A DNA stretch of 64,000 nucleotides, taken from the NCBI GenBank assembly GCA_035573855.1, contig DATLZU010000006.1, forward strand, positions 59,078 to 123,077, read 5' to 3'. Under the pieces are notes generated by a model that was given only the letters and a program-made list of their open reading frames with translations, had not been told where the DNA came from and did not search any database. The DNA is from DATLZU01 sp035573855 (GTDB lineage: Bacteria > Nitrospirota > Nitrospiria > Nitrospirales > Nitrospiraceae). Below, piece after piece: positions 60,761 through 64,000 of this stretch. Both the position numbers and the translations under genes were made by a program. Every line of letters begins with the position of its first letter. Position 1 is the stretch's first letter.

Positions 60761-63411
60761 CAACCGGCCAGCCGTTTCGCCAGTTCCCGCTCTTCCGCCT
60801 CCGTGTTGACTTCGCCGTTCAGGCGGGCGTCCAGCAGCGCATCGAGAATTTTCCGGTAGAGCGGGCCGGGTTTCAGGCCCATCGCCTGGAGATCGCGGCC
60901 GGTGAGCGACGGTTTCACGTGTCGGTACGTCGTGAGATAGGCGGAGACCTGACGCTTCACCGATTCCGACTTGTCCTTGGCCATGATGAAAATCAGCGTT
61001 TCGTCGGCGAGCCCCGTCAGCAAGCGCATGGTCTCGGCCGGGCGCGGAGGCGGCTGCTTCGCCAACCGTCTCAGCAACCCGCGCAAGGCGAACCGCGCCG
61101 CCTTGAGTTTCTCGGCTTCCTGCTCCGTGAACGGGAAACGTTTGAGCAGATCCGAGACCGCGCGACCCGGCAGCACGTCCAGAAGCGCCATCATACACAC
61201 CAGCCAGGAGTGCATCGGTCGATCCAGGTAGAGCAGGCGGTACCAATCGAGCGCTTCCTCCACGCCGGCGAGCAATTCATCCAGCCGCGGTGACCAGGAA
61301 AGCTTGGGGTGAATGAAGCGCAGCAGATCCAATTCGGCCATCCGGCTCACCGCGCGGCGCGGCTCCCGCTCGGAAAACAAGAGCTTGAGTTCGTCGAGCA
61401 GCCGATGGCCGGAGAGCCGGTGAAAGAGGTCCATCTTCACCGCGCCCTTGATGAGCGCCAGCGTCTCCTTGCCGATATGAAACCCGAACCGCACCTCGAA
61501 GCGGATCGCGCGGAAGACGCGCGTCGGATCCTCGACGAAACTCAAGCCATGCAGGACCCGGATCGTCTTCTCTTTGAGGTCCCGTTGGCCGCCGTAGAAG
61601 TCGATTAACTGGCCGAACGAACGGGAATTGAGCCGGATCGCCAGCGTGTTGATCGTGAAGTCCCGCCGATAGAGGTCCTTTTTGATCGAGCTCCGCTCTA
61701 CCGTGGGCAAGGCCGTCGGGTACTCGTAATATTCCGTGCGGGCCGTTGCGACGTCGACTTTGAATCCGTCCGGCCAGATCACCACAGCGGTGCCGAATCG
61801 CTCATGGGCCTTGACCCTTCCGCTATTCTCCCGCGCCAGCGCGCGAGCGAACGCAATGCCGTCGCCTTCGATGACCAGGTCCACGTCCAGGTTTTCGATG
61901 CCGAGTAACAGGTCCCGGACGAACCCGCCTACCACGTAGGCCGACACATCCAACCGATCGGCGAGTTCTCCCGCTTGCTTGAGTAACGCCACCAGGCGGG
62001 AGGGCAGCTTGGCTTCCAACATCCCGGCGACGTTTCGCCGGAGCGTCGCCCCGGGACCGGCCGTCTCCGCATCCTTGGCTTTGGGTCGGGCGCCGGCGAG
62101 GATGTCCTCATGCAGCGCGCGCAGCAGATCGGTTCTGGTGATCACCCCGACCACCTTGCCACCGGAGAGGATCGGCACGAACCGTTGGTTCTGCTCGATC
62201 ATGCGGGTCTGAATCTCGTGGAACGGCGTGTCCGGCGCGGCGGTATAGGCGTCGGGTTGCATGAACTGTTCGACCGGCGCATCCGCCAATCCGTGGAACA
62301 GCGCTTTCTGCACGATCTCGCGGCTGATCAGCCCCCGATAGCGTTCCTTCCCGTCCAGCACGGGCAGCACATTGACGCCGTACTTGGTCAGGCGCGTCTC
62401 GGTTTCGGCGATCGTGGCGTCCATGCCGATCGACTGGACCGGCTTGGTCATCACGTCTTTTGCCAACAGGGTGGGGCGATACCGTTCGGTGAGCAACTGG
62501 ACGATCCGCTCCCTCACCTCGACCAAGGTCTTCCCTTTGACGCTCGCCGCGGCCGCGACCGCGTGCCCGCCGCCGCCGAATTCCCGGGCGATCCAACTCA
62601 CGTCGATCTCCGGACGGCGGCTGCGTCCGATCACCTGCACCTTGTCCTCCATCGCGAACGCCGCCACCACCGCGTCCAATCCCTCCAACTCCGCCAGCTT
62701 GTGCACCAGTCCGGCCAGATCGCCCCGGTACCGGTCGTAGGCGCTGGACGCGACGAGGACCTTGCGGCCTTCCAGATAATACGTTTCGCTCGACCGCAAC
62801 AGATCGTTGAGCAGCGCGACCTCGTCCGGGTCCAACGGGCGCCGCAGCGTGTCCGACACCACGTTCAGGTCCGCGCCGGCCCGCAAGACAGAGGCCGCCG
62901 CGTCCAGATCGCGCGGTGTCGTGGAGATGAACATCAGCGAGCCGGTCTCTTCATACAAGCCCAACGCCAGCACGGTCGCCTCGAACGGGGTGAGCGGAAG
63001 ATGGCGGGCTTGGAGTTGCTCGATCAGGAGGGTCGTCGTCGCGCCGACCGGCTCTACGACCCGCAGCCCGACCCGGGCCTGGAACGCCTTGCCCATGTCC
63101 GATGCCTCGTCGGCTCGGGCTTCGTGATGGTCGTAGCAATGCACTTCGATCTCCGACTTCGCACAGAGATCCTTCAACGGACCGATCCGCTCCGGGTCCT
63201 GCGTATCGACCAGGATCAGTCTCGTGACCTGAGCGAGATCGAGATCTTTCAGGCGGGTTACGCCGAGGTCATGCACCGCGAGGAAACTGCGGACCGTTTC
63301 CTGCGCGCCGCCGGGCAGAACCAGTGCCGCACCGGGATAGAGCTTACGCGCGGCGACCATGGAGGCCAGGCCGTCGAAGTCGGCGTTAAGATGGGTGGTA
63401 ATGACATCCAC
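60754..63411 (-). CDS. DHH-CBS-tRNA nucleotidyltransferase fusion (A-adding/CCA type)
   Basis: An 885-residue enzyme. Residues ~1-310 are a DHH/DHHA1 phosphoesterase domain (NADFDGLASMVAARK, LVDTQD, DHHEARAD, FGGGGHAVAAAASVKG). Residues ~315-440 hold two CBS domains (AKDVMTKPVQSIG, VVGVITRTDLLRAL). From ~475 a class II nucleotidyltransferase head (VVGGFVRDLLLGIENLDVDL) and neck/body (RRDFTINTLAIRL, VEDPTRVFRAIRFEVRFG) follow. This build is known from A-adding enzymes that complete tRNA 3' ends with a separate CC-adding enzyme; no partner lies in this window. Intact. Confidence 0.92.
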   Translation of the reverse strand: MDVITTHLNADFDGLASMVAARKLYPGAALVLPGGAQETVRSFLAVHDLGVTRLKDLDLAQVTRLILVDTQDPERIGPLKDLCAKSEIEVHCYDHHEARADEASDMGKAFQARVGLRVVEPVGATTTLLIEQLQARHLPLTPFEATVLALGLYEETGSLMFISTTPRDLDAAASVLRAGADLNVVSDTLRRPLDPDEVALLNDLLRSSETYYLEGRKVLVASSAYDRYRGDLAGLVHKLAELEGLDAVVAAFAMEDKVQVIGRSRRPEIDVSWIAREFGGGGHAVAAAASVKGKTLVEVRERIVQLLTERYRPTLLAKDVMTKPVQSIGMDATIAETETRLTKYGVNVLPVLDGKERYRGLISREIVQKALFHGLADAPVEQFMQPDAYTAAPDTPFHEIQTRMIEQNQRFVPILSGGKVVGVITRTDLLRALHEDILAGARPKAKDAETAGPGATLRRNVAGMLEAKLPSRLVALLKQAGELADRLDVSAYVVGGFVRDLLLGIENLDVDLVIEGDGIAFARALARENSGRVKAHERFGTAVVIWPDGFKVDVATARTEYYEYPTALPTVERSSIKKDLYRRDFTINTLAIRLNSRSFGQLIDFYGGQRDLKEKTIRVLHGLSFVEDPTRVFRAIRFEVRFGFHIGKETLALIKGAVKMDLFHRLSGHRLLDELKLLFSEREPRRAVSRMAELDLLRFIHPKLSWSPRLDELLAGVEEALDWYRLLYLDRPMHSWLVCMMALLDVLPGRAVSDLLKRFPFTEQEAEKLKAARFALRGLLRRLAKQPPPRPAETMRLLTGLADETLIFIMAKDKSESVKRQVSAYLTTYRHVKPSLTGRDLQAMGLKPGPLYRKILDALLDARLNGEVNTEAEERELAKRLAGCS

Positions 63412-63520
63412 GTGGGGATTCTAACAGTATCGGCAGGAGACAGGAAGCGACGCGGGAAGCATGTGAAGCCTTTCGGCGCCTCTGCGCCAACATCACAGGC
63501 GCCGATGGGAGCGGGGATTA

Positions 63521-63535
63521 TTCTGAATTCTGAAT
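63521..63535. repeat. word-like repeat
   Basis: TTCTGAATTCTGAAT, a tandem TTCTGAA duplication directly after the stop of the small secreted protein gene; inverse CAGAATTCAGAA at 7887-7898. Confidence 0.45.
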
Positions 63536-63862
63536 TTAGCGATGCCGGGCGCCTTGACGATCGTGCTTCTCGCGAAAGATGTCGCGGGAGGCGCGGTCCT
63601 GCGCGGCGTTGATCCTGGCTCGCTCCTTTTTGGTCACGACCCCGTCGGACTTGGCCCGGTCCTCCATCCGTTTGATGCGACTCTGCTGCCGTTCCAGCCT
63701 GGCTGCTTCCCGCTCGGTCAGTTGCCCGCTGGCGACGCCTTGATCGATCCGCTGCTCCTGATTGGCCTGCCGCCGGTCGATCCCCGGCGTCTCGTTCTGC
63801 GCAAAGGCCACCGACCCGACCAGCACCAACCCCGCCGACACGCCCACGATCAGCCTCTTCAT
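63536..63862 (-). CDS. small secreted helical protein
   Basis: A 108-residue exported protein. Signal peptide ~1-22 (GVSAGLVLVGSVAFA-QN). The mature part is helical and polar with a repeated theme: RRQANQEQRIDQGVASGQLT then QQSRIKRMEDRAKSDGVVTK, similar to EF-hand-like exported proteins of Nitrospira and proteobacteria, ending RDIFREKHDRQGARHR. Calcium binding is possible but not shown. GGGAGG precedes the ATG. Confidence 0.75.
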   Translation of the reverse strand: MKRLIVGVSAGLVLVGSVAFAQNETPGIDRRQANQEQRIDQGVASGQLTEREAARLERQQSRIKRMEDRAKSDGVVTKKERARINAAQDRASRDIFREKHDRQGARHR

Positions 63863-63879
63863 GCCCGCCTCCCATGAAT

Positions 63880-63911
63880 AGGGCCTCTGTCAACAGGGAA
63901 CACAAGGCCCT
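63880..63911 (-). promoter_or_regulatory. inverted repeat in the leader of the small secreted protein
   Basis: AGGGCCT (63880-63886) and AGGCCCT (63905-63911) are perfect inverted copies, with a nested CTGT-CA-ACAG (63887-63896). It would fold in the 5' leader. The remaining sequence to 64000 holds an AT-rich TATTAT-like stretch near 63916-63923 and no gene. Confidence 0.35.
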
Positions 63912-64000
63912 GACTAATAATATGATGGACCGTTAACCTCCCATGCGGGCTCGGGTCGCCCAACCTTCCGGTTCAAAGACAGCCGCCCAATCTCCAGAAC

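Noticed and set aside
62110..63612. A 500-codon plus-strand frame opposite the tRNA nucleotidyltransferase gene
   Set aside because: Shadow of a conserved gene; composition is Arg/Gln/His-rich and shows no motif.
1..64000. tRNA, rRNA genes or CRISPR arrays
   Set aside because: I found no TpsiC-loop-like GGTTCGAATC blocks in gaps, no rRNA sequence, and no evenly spaced identical repeats with unique spacers. A covariance-model scan would be decisive.

Overview
This is a GC-rich bacterial chromosome segment with tightly packed, mostly housekeeping genes and no tRNA, rRNA, CRISPR array, prophage or complete insertion sequence that I can see. The gene content suggests Nitrospirota, probably the genus Nitrospira. 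The clues are a two-subunit pyruvate carboxylase, a hemE-hemH-FAD-type protoporphyrinogen oxidase run, a DUF3015-like lipoprotein, a Tll0287-like (DUF3365) heme protein and an Lhr helicase. This assignment is inference from remembered family distribution, not from a search.

Layout. 1-8.4 kb: DUF1844 protein and mazG (divergent), then a leftward heme operon hemE-hemH-hemG with a small unknown gene at its end, an EamA transporter and small unknown genes. 8.6-10.4 kb: FmdB-type zinc ribbon protein, a PstS-like periplasmic protein and an IPT/TIG protein. 10.5-17.2 kb: pycA-pycB with a coupled lipoprotein hydrolase, a lipoprotein thiol peroxidase and sthA. 17.2-21.2 kb: thiamin-precursor salvage genes (ThiY-like binding protein, tenA, thiD) around an NlpC/P60 lipoprotein. 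21.2-25.4 kb: a His-rich membrane protein resembling heme-copper oxidase subunit I, a frameshifted lipoprotein pseudogene, a hydrolase and small exported or membrane proteins. 25.4-28.4 kb: leftward SUMF-domain protein, methyltransferase, MOSC protein and prmA. 28.5-38.9 kb: a membrane-anchored MutS-like ATPase, then a lipid module of a trifunctional Aas, a FadL porin and a divergent MalT/BTAD regulator. 39.1-44.6 kb: a run of exported proteins (M48 protease, two unknown exported proteins with polyacidic stretches and one without, a secreted hydrolase, a DUF3015-like lipoprotein). 44.6-49.0 kb: lhr. 49.1-49.7 kb: a cupredoxin and an overlapping 59-residue membrane protein. 49.8-60.7 kb: CPBP protease, a class V aminotransferase, a Tll0287-like heme protein, an amidohydrolase, a J-domain protein, an MFS carrier with pxpB-pxpA-pxpC, and two unknown genes. 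60.7-64 kb: a DHH-CBS-tRNA nucleotidyltransferase fusion and a small secreted protein.

The most unusual signal lies in repeats rather than in a gene. Many intergenic gaps hold short word-like degenerate repeats (for example GTTCGCTATTCGC, CCGGCTATAAGCC, TTCTGAATTCTG, AGGTTAAGG types). Sequence of the same style occurs inside the lhr reading frame at four places without breaking it. A second repeat family, with core AAAAGG(G/A)GTCGGGAGT, sits between convergent genes and forms a MITE- or REP-like inverted pair at 33977-34133. Many genes are joined by ATGA, GTGA or TTGA stop-start overlaps. A few genes lack a Shine-Dalgarno sequence and have -10-like hexamers directly upstream, which suggests leaderless transcripts.
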